From contig JAEXGT010000089.1 of NCBI GenBank assembly GCA_023450615.1, forward strand, positions 1 to 64,000: a stretch of 64,000 nucleotides of DNA, read 5' to 3'. Positions within the stretch are counted from its first letter, which is position 1, and each line of letters starts with the position of its first letter. The notes below the pieces were generated by a model. The model saw only the letters and a list, made by a program, of their open reading frames with translations. It did not search any database and was not told the origin of the DNA. This DNA comes from Pseudomonadota bacterium. Lineage in GTDB: Bacteria; Pseudomonadota; Alphaproteobacteria; Rhizobiales; Beijerinckiaceae. Positions 16,449 to 25,011 of the stretch are shown piece after piece. Position numbers and translations under genes: made by a program.

Positions 16449-17506
16449 GGCGGCGCGACGCTGTCCCGGATCACGAGTTCCGTCTCCAGGCGGATGCGCT
16501 TCGGCGACGGGCGCCCTTGCAGGAGATCGATGAGGACAGAGGCAGCGGCCTGCCCCAGCTCCCGCCGAGGCTGATGGATCGTGGTCAGCGCGGGCTCGGC
16601 GACCGCCGCGAATTCAATGTCGTCGAACCCTGCCACCGAGATGTCATCCGGAACCCGCAAGCCCGCGGACAAAAGCGTACGCATGAGCCCGATGGCCATT
16701 TCATCGCTGGTGCAGAATACGGCGCTCGGCCGGGCTGAACGGGCGACAAGGTTGTGCCCTGCGGTTATGCCTGACTCGATGGTGTAATCCCCTGAGAGAA
16801 CCAATCCCAGATCGAACGGCAAACCTGCTGCTCTCAGGCCGTCCCGATATCCCAGGAAACGCTCCCTCTCGAGGATGTTGCTCTCCGGCCCGCTCACATA
16901 AGCGATGCTGCGATGCCCCAGTGACGCGAGATGCTGGGTCATCCGGCTGGCGGCCCCGCGATTGTCGATCTCGATCTGTGGAATGCTGGCTGAGGGAATG
17001 GCCTCGCAGAGAGCCACGAGCGGGATGCCGGTTCTATCGGACATCCCCCCTTCCATGCGTGTTTCGCCGAACAGATGGCCATTGAGGAGAATGGCTCCAT
17101 CGACGCGCCCTGCGGCGATGAAGGCCGCGAAATGGGCCTCCTTCTCGGGCGTGCCGTCGAGATCGCTGATGATCATGCCGTAGCCTGCCTCGAACAACCG
17201 CTCTTCGATTCCGCGCAGGATCTTGGAGAAGAACGTGTTCGACAGATCCGGCAGGACGACGAGCACCATGTAGGTTTTCTGGGACCGTAGCGAACGCGCC
17301 GCGGGATTCGGCACATAGCCTGTCTTGGCAATGGCTTCGAGCACGCGGGCGCGCGCTTCCGGCGATACCCGCTCGGGCGTGGCCAAGGCGCGGCTCACCG
17401 TTGCGGTCGAGACATCCGCAAGCCTCGCCACGTCCTGAATACGCACCGCACGATGCCCGGAAACATCCTCCTGCTCCGGTCTGCCCGAAGGCCCGCTTTC
17501 GTCCAT
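16388..17506 (-). CDS. LacI-family transcriptional regulator of the divergent sugar operon
   Basis: The 372-residue regulator has a LacI helix-turn-helix at residues about 20-70 (IQDVARLADVSTATVSRALA and GYVPNPAARSLRSQ, including the hinge helix), followed by a periplasmic-binding-protein-like effector domain (PDLSNTFFSKILRGIEE; FDDIEFAAVAEPALTTIHQP). It ends with an extra tail, APPQNMLKAPAKTTRTRAIK, which is encoded opposite the membrane helix of the neighbouring gene. AGGGGAGG precedes the ATG. It is divergent from a ribose-type ABC operon, and a LacI-like palindrome lies between them, so it most likely represses that operon until its sugar is present. Confidence 0.85.
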   Translation of the reverse strand: MDESGPSGRPEQEDVSGHRAVRIQDVARLADVSTATVSRALATPERVSPEARARVLEAIAKTGYVPNPAARSLRSQKTYMVLVVLPDLSNTFFSKILRGIEERLFEAGYGMIISDLDGTPEKEAHFAAFIAAGRVDGAILLNGHLFGETRMEGGMSDRTGIPLVALCEAIPSASIPQIEIDNRGAASRMTQHLASLGHRSIAYVSGPESNILERERFLGYRDGLRAAGLPFDLGLVLSGDYTIESGITAGHNLVARSARPSAVFCTSDEMAIGLMRTLLSAGLRVPDDISVAGFDDIEFAAVAEPALTTIHQPRRELGQAAASVLIDLLQGRPSPKRIRLETELVIRDSVAPPQNMLKAPAKTTRTRAIKPT

Positions 17507-17562
17507 GATCCTCCCCTACCTTGGTCCTGTTTGACAGACCGTGCCGTTACGGTAAAGTGCTT

Positions 17563-17578
17563 ATGTAATCGTTTACAT
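17563..17578. promoter_or_regulatory. LacI-type operator palindrome
   Basis: ATGTAATCGTTTACAT is a 16-base palindrome with one mismatched pair and the central CG typical of LacI/GalR operators. It lies in the region between the LacI gene and the sugar operon, 27 bases after a TTGACA (17531-17536) on the plus strand. It could serve both autoregulation and repression of the operon. Confidence 0.7.
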
Positions 17579-17779
17579 GGCGGCATTGCCAAAGAATGGA
17601 ATGCTCCTAGTTCGATAAGTGACGCCCCGCCAGAGGGCGATGGAAAAAGCCGGAGGAAATGAATGCCAGCAAGCGCTTTATCCTAACTGACCGCACCCCT
17701 GATCCTTTCAGTCAGCGCTGTCGCACCCGCGTCAGCGAACGGTGCCGTTTACCCTGATGTCGCTTATCCGGAGCCGCGC

Positions 17780-19300
17780 ATGGATTCCGTTCTTCGCGCA
17801 GAGAACATTTCCAAATCCTTCGGACCTATCGAGGTCCTGAGCGGCATTTCGATCGATCTGAAGCCGGGAGAGGTTCACGCCGTCATCGGCGAGAACGGCG
17901 CCGGCAAATCGACCCTCATGCGCATTCTTTCGGGCCATATCGCTCCCACAAAGGGCAGCCTGTATTTTCAAGGCCAGCCGATTACCTTCTCCGGACCGGT
18001 GGATGCCGAAAATCACGGCATCGTTCTCGTGCACCAGGAAATCCTGCTCGCCGAAGACCTGACGGTCTCCCAGAACCTGTTCTTGGGCCGCGAGATCAAG
18101 CGCTTCGGTTTCGTGGACGACAAGGCCATGCGTGAGCGCACGCGCGGCATTCTGATGGAGCTCGGCACGCAGATCGACCCCGATATCCAAGTGCGCCGCC
18201 TCTCCATTGCCGACCGCCAGCTCGTGCAGATCGCCCGAGCGCTTCTGGTGCCGCACAAGCTCGTCGCCTTCGACGAGCCGACGGCGGTTCTCACGCCCAT
18301 CGAGGCGGAAAGTCTCTTCACCATCATCCGCAAGCTGCGCGAGCATGGCGTAGCCGTGCTCTACATCTCGCACCGTCTCAACGAGGTGAAGGCTGTCGCC
18401 GACAAGGTGACGGTTCTGCGCGACGGGCGCCATATCATGACCCGCGACATCGAAGGCTTGGAGCCCCTCGAAATGGCGCGCCTCATGGTCGGGCGCGATA
18501 TGTCGAAGCTCTATCCCGACAAGCCGGCGACAGCGTCCGATCATATCGTCCTCACCGTCAACGACATGGTTGTGCCGGGCTATGTGCAGAACGCCTCGTT
18601 CTTTTTGAGGAGGGGCGAGATCCTCGGCTTCGGCGGCCTGATCGGCGCGGGCCGGACGGAACTCTTCGAGGCCATCGTCGGACTTCGCCCAGGTCAGGGC
18701 AAGGTTGTCCTGCGTGGCGAGAGCGTTCACTTCCGCGACGCACGCGAGGCTATGGCGGCGGGCATCGTCTATCTGTCCGAGGACCGCAAGGGCAAAGGCC
18801 TGCTCCTGCGACAGAACCTTCGCGTCAATCTCACGCTCGCCGCACTCGACAAGTTCACCCGCGGCTCCTTCATCGATGTAGGCGCGGAAGAAAAGGCACT
18901 CGACGGAGCGATCAAGGATTTCGACATCCGCACCCGAGCCCGCGATCTCCTGGCGGGGCAGCTTTCCGGCGGCAACCAGCAGAAGCTTCTTCTCGCCAAG
19001 ATGATGCTGCTCAACCCACGCATCATTGTCATCGACGAGCCTACCCGAGGCGTCGATATCGGCACCAAGGAGCAGATCTACCGCTTCATCGCCGGGCTCG
19101 CCGAAAACGGTCTCTCGGTCATCGTCATCTCGTCCGAGATGCAGGAGCTGATCGGCCTCTGCCACCGGGTCGTGGTGATGCGCAACGGACGCATCGCAGG
19201 TGAAGTGCCCCAGGCCGACCTGTCTGAAGATTCCATTGTCTACCTCGCCACTGGCGTTCATGAAGAAAGGGCGGCGGAAATCGCCGCGGGCCACGCATGA
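17780..19300 (+). CDS. Sugar ABC transporter ATPase with two cassettes (RbsA type)
   Basis: The 506-residue protein has two fused ATP-binding cassettes. The first has GENGAGKST, signature LSIADRQLVQIARAL and LVAFDEPTAVLTPIE. The second has the degenerate Walker A GLIGAGRTEL usual in RbsA proteins, LSGGNQQKLLLAKM and IIVIDEPTRGVD. It drives a CUT2-type sugar importer at the inner membrane. The stop overlaps the permease start by 4 bases (ATGA). The leader from the operator to the start is about 200 bases. The substrate is not fixed by this subunit. Confidence 0.88.
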   Translation: MDSVLRAENISKSFGPIEVLSGISIDLKPGEVHAVIGENGAGKSTLMRILSGHIAPTKGSLYFQGQPITFSGPVDAENHGIVLVHQEILLAEDLTVSQNLFLGREIKRFGFVDDKAMRERTRGILMELGTQIDPDIQVRRLSIADRQLVQIARALLVPHKLVAFDEPTAVLTPIEAESLFTIIRKLREHGVAVLYISHRLNEVKAVADKVTVLRDGRHIMTRDIEGLEPLEMARLMVGRDMSKLYPDKPATASDHIVLTVNDMVVPGYVQNASFFLRRGEILGFGGLIGAGRTELFEAIVGLRPGQGKVVLRGESVHFRDAREAMAAGIVYLSEDRKGKGLLLRQNLRVNLTLAALDKFTRGSFIDVGAEEKALDGAIKDFDIRTRARDLLAGQLSGGNQQKLLLAKMMLLNPRIIVIDEPTRGVDIGTKEQIYRFIAGLAENGLSVIVISSEMQELIGLCHRVVVMRNGRIAGEVPQADLSEDSIVYLATGVHEERAAEIAAGHA

Positions 19301-20295
19301 CCGAAACCGTGCTTCGCACCGGCGCCGAGAAGCGCAAGTTCAAACTCGACATGCGGGCGCTCTCGCCCTTCATCGCGCTCATCGTGCTGGCGATTGCGGG
19401 CGCACTCATCAATCCCGACTTCCTGACCGCATCGAACCTTCTCAATGTGGTGACGCGCTCGGCCTTCATCGCCATCATCGCGGTCGGCGCCACCTTCGTG
19501 ATCGCAGGCGGCGGCCTCGATCTCTCGGTAGGATCCATGGCGGCGCTCACCGCGGGCGTGATGATCCTGACTCTGAATTCGCTTGGCTCAGGCGACATGG
19601 GGACACTGGCCCTCGGCATGCTCGCCGCCATCGCGCTCAGCGCAGCCTGCGGCTTGGCCAATGGCCTGATCGTCACCTTTGGACGAATAGAACCGTTTAT
19701 CGTGACGCTCGGCACCATGGGCATCTTCCGCTCTCTCGTCATCTGGCTGGCGGCGGGCGGAACCATCACCATGCGCAATTTCGAACTGCGCGAGCTTTAT
19801 CGCCCCGTCTATTTCGGCAGCGTCTTCGGCATTCCGGTGCCGATCATCGCCTTCATCGTAGTGGCGGCCATCGGCGCATTGATCCTCTACCGCACGTCCT
19901 TCGGGCGTCATGTGGTGGCGCTCGGCTCCAACGAGGACGTGGCGCGCTATTCCGGCGTGCCGATCTGGCGCGTGCGCACCCTCACCTACATCATCCAGGG
20001 CATCTGTGTCGGCATCGCAGTGCTGGTTTACGTGCCGCGTCTCGGCTCGGCCACGCCCACCACGGGCCTGCTCTGGGAACTTCAGGCGATCACCGCCGTG
20101 GTCATCGGCGGCACCGCGCTCAAGGGCGGTATCGGCCGCGTCTGGGGCACGGTGGTCGGCGCCATCATTCTGGAACTCGTCGCCAACATCATGGTGCTGT
20201 CGAACTTCGTCTCCGAGTTTCTCGTGGGAGCGGTTCAGGGCGCCATCATCATTATCGCCATGCTTTTGCAGCGGTCAGTCCACCGCGGGCGATGA
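19297..20295 (+). CDS. Sugar ABC transporter permease (RbsC type)
   Basis: The 332-residue membrane protein has about eight to ten helices and BPD_transp_2 features: NPDFLTASNLLNVVTRSAFI near the N-terminus, AGGGLDLSVGSMAALTAGVM (the GGxDLSVG motif), FGRIEPFIVTLGTMGIFRSL, and the ATPase-contact stretch with LGSNEDVARYSGVPIW. It forms the homodimeric channel for the RbsA-type ATPase encoded just before it (ATGA overlap). Confidence 0.88.
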   Translation: MTETVLRTGAEKRKFKLDMRALSPFIALIVLAIAGALINPDFLTASNLLNVVTRSAFIAIIAVGATFVIAGGGLDLSVGSMAALTAGVMILTLNSLGSGDMGTLALGMLAAIALSAACGLANGLIVTFGRIEPFIVTLGTMGIFRSLVIWLAAGGTITMRNFELRELYRPVYFGSVFGIPVPIIAFIVVAAIGALILYRTSFGRHVVALGSNEDVARYSGVPIWRVRTLTYIIQGICVGIAVLVYVPRLGSATPTTGLLWELQAITAVVIGGTALKGGIGRVWGTVVGAIILELVANIMVLSNFVSEFLVGAVQGAIIIIAMLLQRSVHRGR

Positions 20296-20358
20296 AGCCG
20301 GAACAAAGCCCACCGGCAAGAACGCATGGGCTCAAAACAACCCTTTAGGGAGGAACGG

Positions 20359-21309
20359 ATGAAAGCAACAGCACTGAAGATCGCTCTCGCGGCGGGCCTC
20401 ACCATGGGCGCCGCCACCGGGGCGATGGCCCAGCAGAAGAACGTGACGATCGGCGTCTCGATTCCGGCGGCCACCCACGGCTGGACCGGCGGCGTGGTCT
20501 ATCATGCGCAGGAAACCGCCAAGGCCCTCGAAAAGGGCTATCCCGGGCTGAAGGTGATCGTGAAGACCTCGCCGGACGGTGCGTCCCAAGCGAACGCCCT
20601 CGACGATCTCACCTCGCAGAAGGTGGACGCCCTCGTGGTTCTGCCGTTCAACTCGGACGAGCTGACGAACCCCATGCGCGAGATCAAGAAGCGCGGCACT
20701 TTCGTCACCATCGTTGATCGCGGCCTGAAGGACGCGTCCATTCAGGACATCTATGTGGCCGGCAACAACCCGGAATTCGGCCGCGTGGCGGGCAAGTATT
20801 TCGTCGACAACCTGAAGCAGGGCAACGTCGTCGTCTTCCGCGGCATCCCGACCGTAATCGACGAGGAACGCGTGACCAACTTCGAGAAGGCTCTCGAAGG
20901 CTCCGGCGTGAAGGTGATCGACAAGCAATACGCCAACTGGAACCGCGACGACGCGTTCAAGGTGATGCAGGACTTCCTGTCCAAGCATCCCAAGATCGAC
21001 GCCGTGTGGGCCTCCGACGACGACATGGCGCTCGGCATCATGGAGGCGATCCGTCAAGCCAAGCGTGAAGACATCAAGTTCGTGCTCGGCGGCGCCGGCA
21101 TGAAGGACATGATCAAGAAGGTCATGGACGGCGACAAGATGATCCCCGCCGACGTGTCCTATCCGCCGTCGATGATCTCCACGGCCATGGGCGTCACCGC
21201 AGCGCATTTCTACTCCAATGCACCCATGCGCGGCACCTATGTGCTCAATGCCGAACTGATCACGAAGGACAACGCGAAGAATCACTATTTCCCCGACTCG
21301 CCGTTCTAA
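20359..21309 (+). CDS. Periplasmic sugar-binding protein of the CUT2 ABC importer
   Basis: The 316-residue protein has a signal peptide (KIALAAGLTMGAATGAMAQ) and the Peripla_BP_4 fold: VTIGVSIPAATHGWTGGVVY, DALVVLPFNSDELTNPMRE, IVDRGLKD and the later VWASDDDMALGIMEAIRQA. A strong GGGAGGAACGG site precedes the ATG at 20359, so the upstream ATG at 20326 is rejected. The neighbouring Gfo/Idh dehydrogenase and TIM-barrel isomerase suggest a sugar or inositol-like compound that is first oxidised. Two tandem hairpins follow the gene. Confidence 0.85.
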   Translation: MKATALKIALAAGLTMGAATGAMAQQKNVTIGVSIPAATHGWTGGVVYHAQETAKALEKGYPGLKVIVKTSPDGASQANALDDLTSQKVDALVVLPFNSDELTNPMREIKKRGTFVTIVDRGLKDASIQDIYVAGNNPEFGRVAGKYFVDNLKQGNVVVFRGIPTVIDEERVTNFEKALEGSGVKVIDKQYANWNRDDAFKVMQDFLSKHPKIDAVWASDDDMALGIMEAIRQAKREDIKFVLGGAGMKDMIKKVMDGDKMIPADVSYPPSMISTAMGVTAAHFYSNAPMRGTYVLNAELITKDNAKNHYFPDSPF

Positions 21310-21322
21310 CCGGCCAAGAACC

Positions 21323-21382
21323 CTCGCCCCTTTCACGAGGGGCGAGGCAGCGGAAAGCCGCCCGTTGAGCGAGCGGCTTTCC
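21323..21382 (+). other. Two tandem hairpins after the sugar-binding protein gene
   Basis: The first hairpin has a 9-bp perfect stem (21323-21331 with 21338-21346). The second has a 10-bp perfect stem (21352-21361 with 21373-21382). Neither has a T-run, so they fit mRNA 3'-end protection or partial attenuation rather than full termination. Confidence 0.6.
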
Positions 21383-21428
21383 CTTGCCTGTCCGTTCTTA
21401 TCTGCAGCTGCATCTCGGGAGTTCATCC

Positions 21429-22484
21429 ATGAAGACCATGAAGGGCCCCGGCCTCTTCCTTGCTCAATTCGCGGGCGACGAAGCGCCGTTCAACTCGCTC
21501 GATTCCATCTGCCGCTGGGCAGCCGCTCTCGGCTACAAAGGCGTTCAGATTCCCACCTGGGACTCACGCCTCATCGACCTGAAGAAGGCCGCCGAGTCAG
21601 GTGATTATTGCGATGAGATCCAGGGCATCGTCCGTTCCCATGGCCTGGAGATCACGGAACTCTCCACTCACCTTCAGGGACAGCTCGTAGCCGTGCACCC
21701 GGCCTATGATGAGGCCTTCGACGGTTTTGCTTCGCCCGAAGTCCGCGGCAACCCAAAGGCCCGCCAAGCCTGGGCCGTCGAGCAGATGATGATGACGGCG
21801 AAAGCCTCCAAGCGGCTCGGATTGAAAGCGAGCGTTACCTTCTCCGGCGCGCTCGCCTGGCCGTTCATCTATCCCTGGCCGCAGCGCCCGGCAGGACTCA
21901 TCGAGACGGCTTTCGAGGAACTCGGACGGCGCTGGAAGCCGATCCTCGATGCCTATGAGGATGCAGATTGCGACGTCTGCTACGAGATTCATCCGGGCGA
22001 GGACATCCACGATGGCGCAACCTTCGAGCGTTTCGTCGATGCGGTCGGCGGTCACAAGCGGGCCTGCATCAATTACGATCCGAGCCATTTCCTGCTGCAG
22101 CAGCTCGACTACATCGCCTTCATCGATCTCTACCATGAGCGCATCAAGGCGTTCCACGCCAAGGACGCGGAGTTCAATCCATCGGGCCGGGTCGGCGTCT
22201 ATGGCGGCTATGAAAGCTGGATCAATCGCGCGGGGCGCTTCCGCTCGCTCGGCGACGGACAGGTGGATTTCGGCGCCATTTTCTCGAAGCTCGCACAGTA
22301 TGACTACGATTCCTGGGCGGTGCTGGAATGGGAATGCGCCCTGAAGCATCCGGAGGATGGCGCGCGGGAAGGCGCGGAATTCATCAAGGCCCATATCATC
22401 CGCGTGACGGACAAAGCCTTCGACGATTTCGCCGCCGGCGGAACGGACGAGGCGGCCAACCGCCGCCTGCTCGGCATCGGCTGA
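21429..22484 (+). CDS. Sugar phosphate isomerase/epimerase-like TIM-barrel protein
   Basis: The 351-residue protein has an AP-endonuclease-2-type TIM barrel. Likely metal ligands are in CYEIHPGED, INYDPSHFLLQ, FHAKDAEF and the late WAVLEWECAL. Such proteins act as isomerases, epimerases or dehydratases on sugars and inositols, often beside Gfo/Idh oxidoreductases, where the pair oxidises and then rearranges the substrate. The CGGGAG site fits the ATG at 21429; an upstream ATG-type start at 21384 is not supported. It is the first enzyme gene after the importer and is followed by the dehydrogenase after 10 bases. Confidence 0.8.
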   Translation: MKTMKGPGLFLAQFAGDEAPFNSLDSICRWAAALGYKGVQIPTWDSRLIDLKKAAESGDYCDEIQGIVRSHGLEITELSTHLQGQLVAVHPAYDEAFDGFASPEVRGNPKARQAWAVEQMMMTAKASKRLGLKASVTFSGALAWPFIYPWPQRPAGLIETAFEELGRRWKPILDAYEDADCDVCYEIHPGEDIHDGATFERFVDAVGGHKRACINYDPSHFLLQQLDYIAFIDLYHERIKAFHAKDAEFNPSGRVGVYGGYESWINRAGRFRSLGDGQVDFGAIFSKLAQYDYDSWAVLEWECALKHPEDGAREGAEFIKAHIIRVTDKAFDDFAAGGTDEAANRRLLGIG

Positions 22485-22494
22485 GGAGATTATC

Positions 22495-23670
22495 ATGACC
22501 ATTGCAGGATCACGCGATCAGAAGCTCAATCGGCGCCTTCGCCTCGGCATGGTCGGCGGCGGACGCGGCGCCTTCATCGGCGCGGTGCACCGCATCGCCG
22601 CCCGTCTCGACGACCGCTGGGAGCTGGTGGCGGGCGCGCTTTCGTCCGATCCGGAACGGGCGCGGCTTTCGGGAGAGGATCTGCTCCTGCCCGCCGACCG
22701 CAACTACGGTAGCTTCCAGGAGATGGCGCAAAGCGAATCCAAGCGAGACGACGGCATCGATGCCGTCGCCATCGTCACGCCCAATCACGCGCACGCTGCC
22801 GCAGCCGAAACATTCCTGAAAGCCGGGATTCATGTGATCTGCGACAAGCCGCTCACCACGACGCGGCAGGAAGCCGACAGACTGGCTGAGCTTGCCCGCG
22901 AGTCGGGCCTGATCTTCGCCGTCACGCACAATTACACCGGTTATCCGCTCGTTCGGCAGGCCCGCGCCATGGTCGCGGAAGGCGTCCTTGGCGCGCTCCG
23001 TGTCGTGCAGGTGGAATATGCGCAGGATTGGCTTGCCACCCGTGTCGAGGAGACCGGGAGCAAGCAGGCCGAATGGCGCACGGACCCCTCCCGCTCGGGC
23101 CCTGCGGGCGCTGTCGGCGATATCGGCACCCATGCCTTCAATCTCGCCGAGTTCATCGTCGGAGACGAGGTCGCCTCCCTGTCCGCCGAACTGCACACCT
23201 TCGTGCAGGGCCGCAGGCTCGATGACAACGCGCATATGATGCTGCGCTTTGCTTCCGGCGCGAAGGGCATGCTGTGGTGCAGCCAAGTGGCGGCGGGCCT
23301 GGAGAACGGATTGCGCATTCGCGTCTATGGTGAGGAGGCGGGACTCGAATGGCACCAGGAGAACCCGAACGCCCTCCTGTTCTCCCCGCTTGGAGAACCT
23401 CCTCGAATCATCCGCCGCAACGGCTATGGCGCCGACGAGGTGTCGCGGGCAGCCTCCCGCATTCCCGGTGGGCATCCCGAGGGCTATCTCGAAGGCTTCG
23501 CCCAGCTTTATACCGATGTGGCGGAACAGATCGCCGCCCGGATCGAAGGGCGTGAGCCAAATCCCTTCGCCCTTCAGGTCCCTACCGTGGAGCATGGCGT
23601 GCGCGGCGTACGCTTCATCGAAGCCGCCGTTCGCTCATCGCAGGAAAAGGCGGCCTGGGTCGATCTGTAA
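22495..23670 (+). CDS. Gfo/Idh/MocA-family NAD(P)-dependent sugar/inositol dehydrogenase
   Basis: The 391-residue protein has an N-terminal Rossmann fold (LGMVGGGRGAFIGAVHRIAA), the family motif IHVICDKPLTTT that carries the catalytic-region Lys, and the C-terminal domain with GPAGAVGDIGTHAFNLAEF, where Asp and His take part in catalysis. Family members oxidise a hydroxyl of sugars, inositols or glucosides. A GAGGAGAT site precedes the ATG. Together with the TIM-barrel protein and the CUT2 importer it forms a catabolic operon under LacI control. A 3-keto-sugar or inositol route is possible, but the substrate cannot be fixed. Confidence 0.85.
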   Translation: MTIAGSRDQKLNRRLRLGMVGGGRGAFIGAVHRIAARLDDRWELVAGALSSDPERARLSGEDLLLPADRNYGSFQEMAQSESKRDDGIDAVAIVTPNHAHAAAAETFLKAGIHVICDKPLTTTRQEADRLAELARESGLIFAVTHNYTGYPLVRQARAMVAEGVLGALRVVQVEYAQDWLATRVEETGSKQAEWRTDPSRSGPAGAVGDIGTHAFNLAEFIVGDEVASLSAELHTFVQGRRLDDNAHMMLRFASGAKGMLWCSQVAAGLENGLRIRVYGEEAGLEWHQENPNALLFSPLGEPPRIIRRNGYGADEVSRAASRIPGGHPEGYLEGFAQLYTDVAEQIAARIEGREPNPFALQVPTVEHGVRGVRFIEAAVRSSQEKAAWVDL

Positions 23671-23681
23671 GCCTTACGAGG

Positions 23682-23722
23682 AAAGCCGGTGTCGCCCGAA
23701 AAGGGCAAAAACCACCGGCTTT
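23682..23722 (+). terminator. Possible end-of-operon hairpin after the Gfo/Idh gene
   Basis: AAAGCCGGTG (23682-23691) pairs perfectly with CACCGGCTTT (23713-23722), with a small GCCC/GGGC hairpin inside. No clear T-run follows, so termination is only probable. Confidence 0.45.
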
Positions 23723-23840
23723 CCGACCTCTTCCACTGTGCCCTATCCGCACAGATCCTGCCGCCGCGCCTTGAAATCATCCCGGCAATCATGACGTATA
23801 GGCTTTCACCCAAGCCTTTCTTTGGACACCCGATCACGTC

Positions 23841-24251
23841 ATGGCCGAGCATCACCACCATCATCATGCCGTTGAGGAGCTGAACGACACGCAAAAGCGC
23901 GTTTACCGGATTCTGACCGCTGCTCAGAACCCTCTTTCGGCTTATGAGGTGCTGGACAAGATGCGTGGAAAGGGAGCAGTCACCCCGCCCACGGTTTACC
24001 GCTCTCTCGACAAGCTCATCGAGAAGGGGCTGGCTCACCGGCTCGAGAGCCTGAACGCCTATGTCGCCTGCAAACACCCCCACCATCACGAAATGGCGGC
24101 CTTTGCCATTTGCGAGAGTTGCGGCCTCGTCACGGAGTTCAGCGATCCCAGTATCAATGAGCGCCTGACCCAATGGAGCGACGATCATTTCTTCTGCTCC
24201 AAGAAGGTTACCGTTGAGATTCGCGGCCTCTGTGAATCCTGCTCCAAGTGA
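23841..24251 (+). CDS. zur: Zinc uptake regulator Zur (Fur family)
   Basis: The 136-residue repressor has the Fur winged helix (PLSAYEVLDKM; TPPTVYRSLDKLIEKGLAHR) and a complete set of Zur-type ligands: H66, C77, a His cluster at 81-83 and E99 for the sensing site, and CxxC pairs C91/C94 and C131/C134 for structural zinc. The pattern AHRLES-YVAC-HHH-CESCG-CESC resembles E. coli Zur more than Fur, Irr or PerR. The N-terminus MAEHHHHHHA carries six consecutive genomic His codons. It normally represses zinc importers when zinc is ample; no znuABC genes are in the window. The ribosome binding site is weak. A second Fur-like gene follows 200 bases downstream. Confidence 0.8.
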   Translation: MAEHHHHHHAVEELNDTQKRVYRILTAAQNPLSAYEVLDKMRGKGAVTPPTVYRSLDKLIEKGLAHRLESLNAYVACKHPHHHEMAAFAICESCGLVTEFSDPSINERLTQWSDDHFFCSKKVTVEIRGLCESCSK

Positions 24252-24369
24252 TCCGATAAACGGAACTCATCCCTTTTTTAAACATTATTACAATTCAAAA
24301 TACGTTGTTTAGGGGGTGATGTCTGCCAATTCGCCAACTTCCCTAGCGTAATATGCGTAATTGCAAGTG

Positions 24370-24386
24370 GTTATTGCAATGATAAC
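24370..24386. promoter_or_regulatory. Possible Fur/Zur-type operator upstream of the second Fur-like gene
   Basis: GTTAT-TGCAATG-ATAAC is a 17-base inverted repeat about 65 bases before the ATG at 24452, with a TATATG -10-like box at 24411. The AT-rich dyad with ATAAC arms resembles Zur/Fur boxes. It could be bound by Zur or by the downstream protein itself. Confidence 0.4.
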
Positions 24387-24451
24387 ACATTGTTCAGTCG
24401 GCACTTAGCCTATATGAATGTGTAGGTTTTGAAATAACAGGAGTGTGGCCT

Positions 24452-24910
24452 ATGAGCACAAGAGCCCTCAGAAAAGAAGAAGAAGATAACCTCCTCCGTC
24501 GTGCGGACGATCTCTGCCGTCAGAACAACCTTCGCCTGACGCCCATCCGCGAGCGCGTTTATCGCGAACTCGTTCAGAGCGGCGGCCCGGTGGGCGCGTA
24601 CGATCTCGTCGACCGTCTCAGCAGCGACAAGAAGCGTCTGGCTCCGGTCACGATCTATCGCGCTCTCGACTTCCTGCGCGATGCCGGTCTCGTTCACCGC
24701 CTCGCCACGCAGAACTCCTATGTGGTCTCCCACGGCCAGCCGGAAGTGAACGCCATGAAGATCATGTTCGTGGATTCCAAGACGGGTGAGACCATCGAGG
24801 TTCACTCCACGGAAGTGGCCGAGGCCGTTCGCAAGGCTGCCGAGCAGGCCGGCTTCAAGTCGGTCTCGCCCTTCATGGAAGTTGAAGGCGAGCTGAGCCG
24901 CCAAGCCTAA
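24452..24910 (+). CDS. Fur-family paralogue lacking the usual metal-binding residues
   Basis: The 152-residue protein keeps the Fur winged helix (NLRLTPIRERVYRELVQSGG; PVTIYRALDFLRDAGLVHRL), but the dimer domain has lost its metal sites. Where Zur has YVAC it has YVVS; where relatives have a CxxCG it has VDSKTG (about 107-111); and there is no C-terminal CxxC. The only Cys is C22 and the only His are 82, 94 and 118. Domain length and secondary-structure pattern remain normal (IEVHSTEVAEAVRKAAEQAG). It is therefore unlikely to be a standard metal sensor and may be constitutive, sense another ligand, or form heterodimers with Zur; this is inference. AGGAG lies 8 bases before the ATG. A strong terminator follows. 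Confidence 0.75.
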   Translation: MSTRALRKEEEDNLLRRADDLCRQNNLRLTPIRERVYRELVQSGGPVGAYDLVDRLSSDKKRLAPVTIYRALDFLRDAGLVHRLATQNSYVVSHGQPEVNAMKIMFVDSKTGETIEVHSTEVAEAVRKAAEQAGFKSVSPFMEVEGELSRQA

Positions 24911-24934
24911 AATAATAAAGAGGACCAGGAAAAA

Positions 24935-24968
24935 GGCGGAGGCGCCCAGCGCCTCCGCCTCTTCTTTT
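24935..24968 (+). terminator. Terminator of the Fur-like gene
   Basis: A perfect 10-bp GC-rich stem (24935-24944 with 24950-24959) with a CCCAG loop is followed by TCTTCTTTT. Confidence 0.85.
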
Positions 24969-24977
24969 GAAGAAACG

Positions 24978-25007
24978 AAAAGGCCGGGCATCGCTGCCCG
25001 GCCTTTT
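24978..25007. terminator. Bidirectional terminator between Fur-like gene and RND pump
   Basis: A perfect 13-bp stem (24978-24990 with 24995-25007) has a TCGC loop, T-rich on one side and A-rich on the other. It ends 4 bases before the pump gene's stop, so it probably serves the RND operon on the minus strand. Confidence 0.85.
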
Positions 25008-25011
25008 GATT

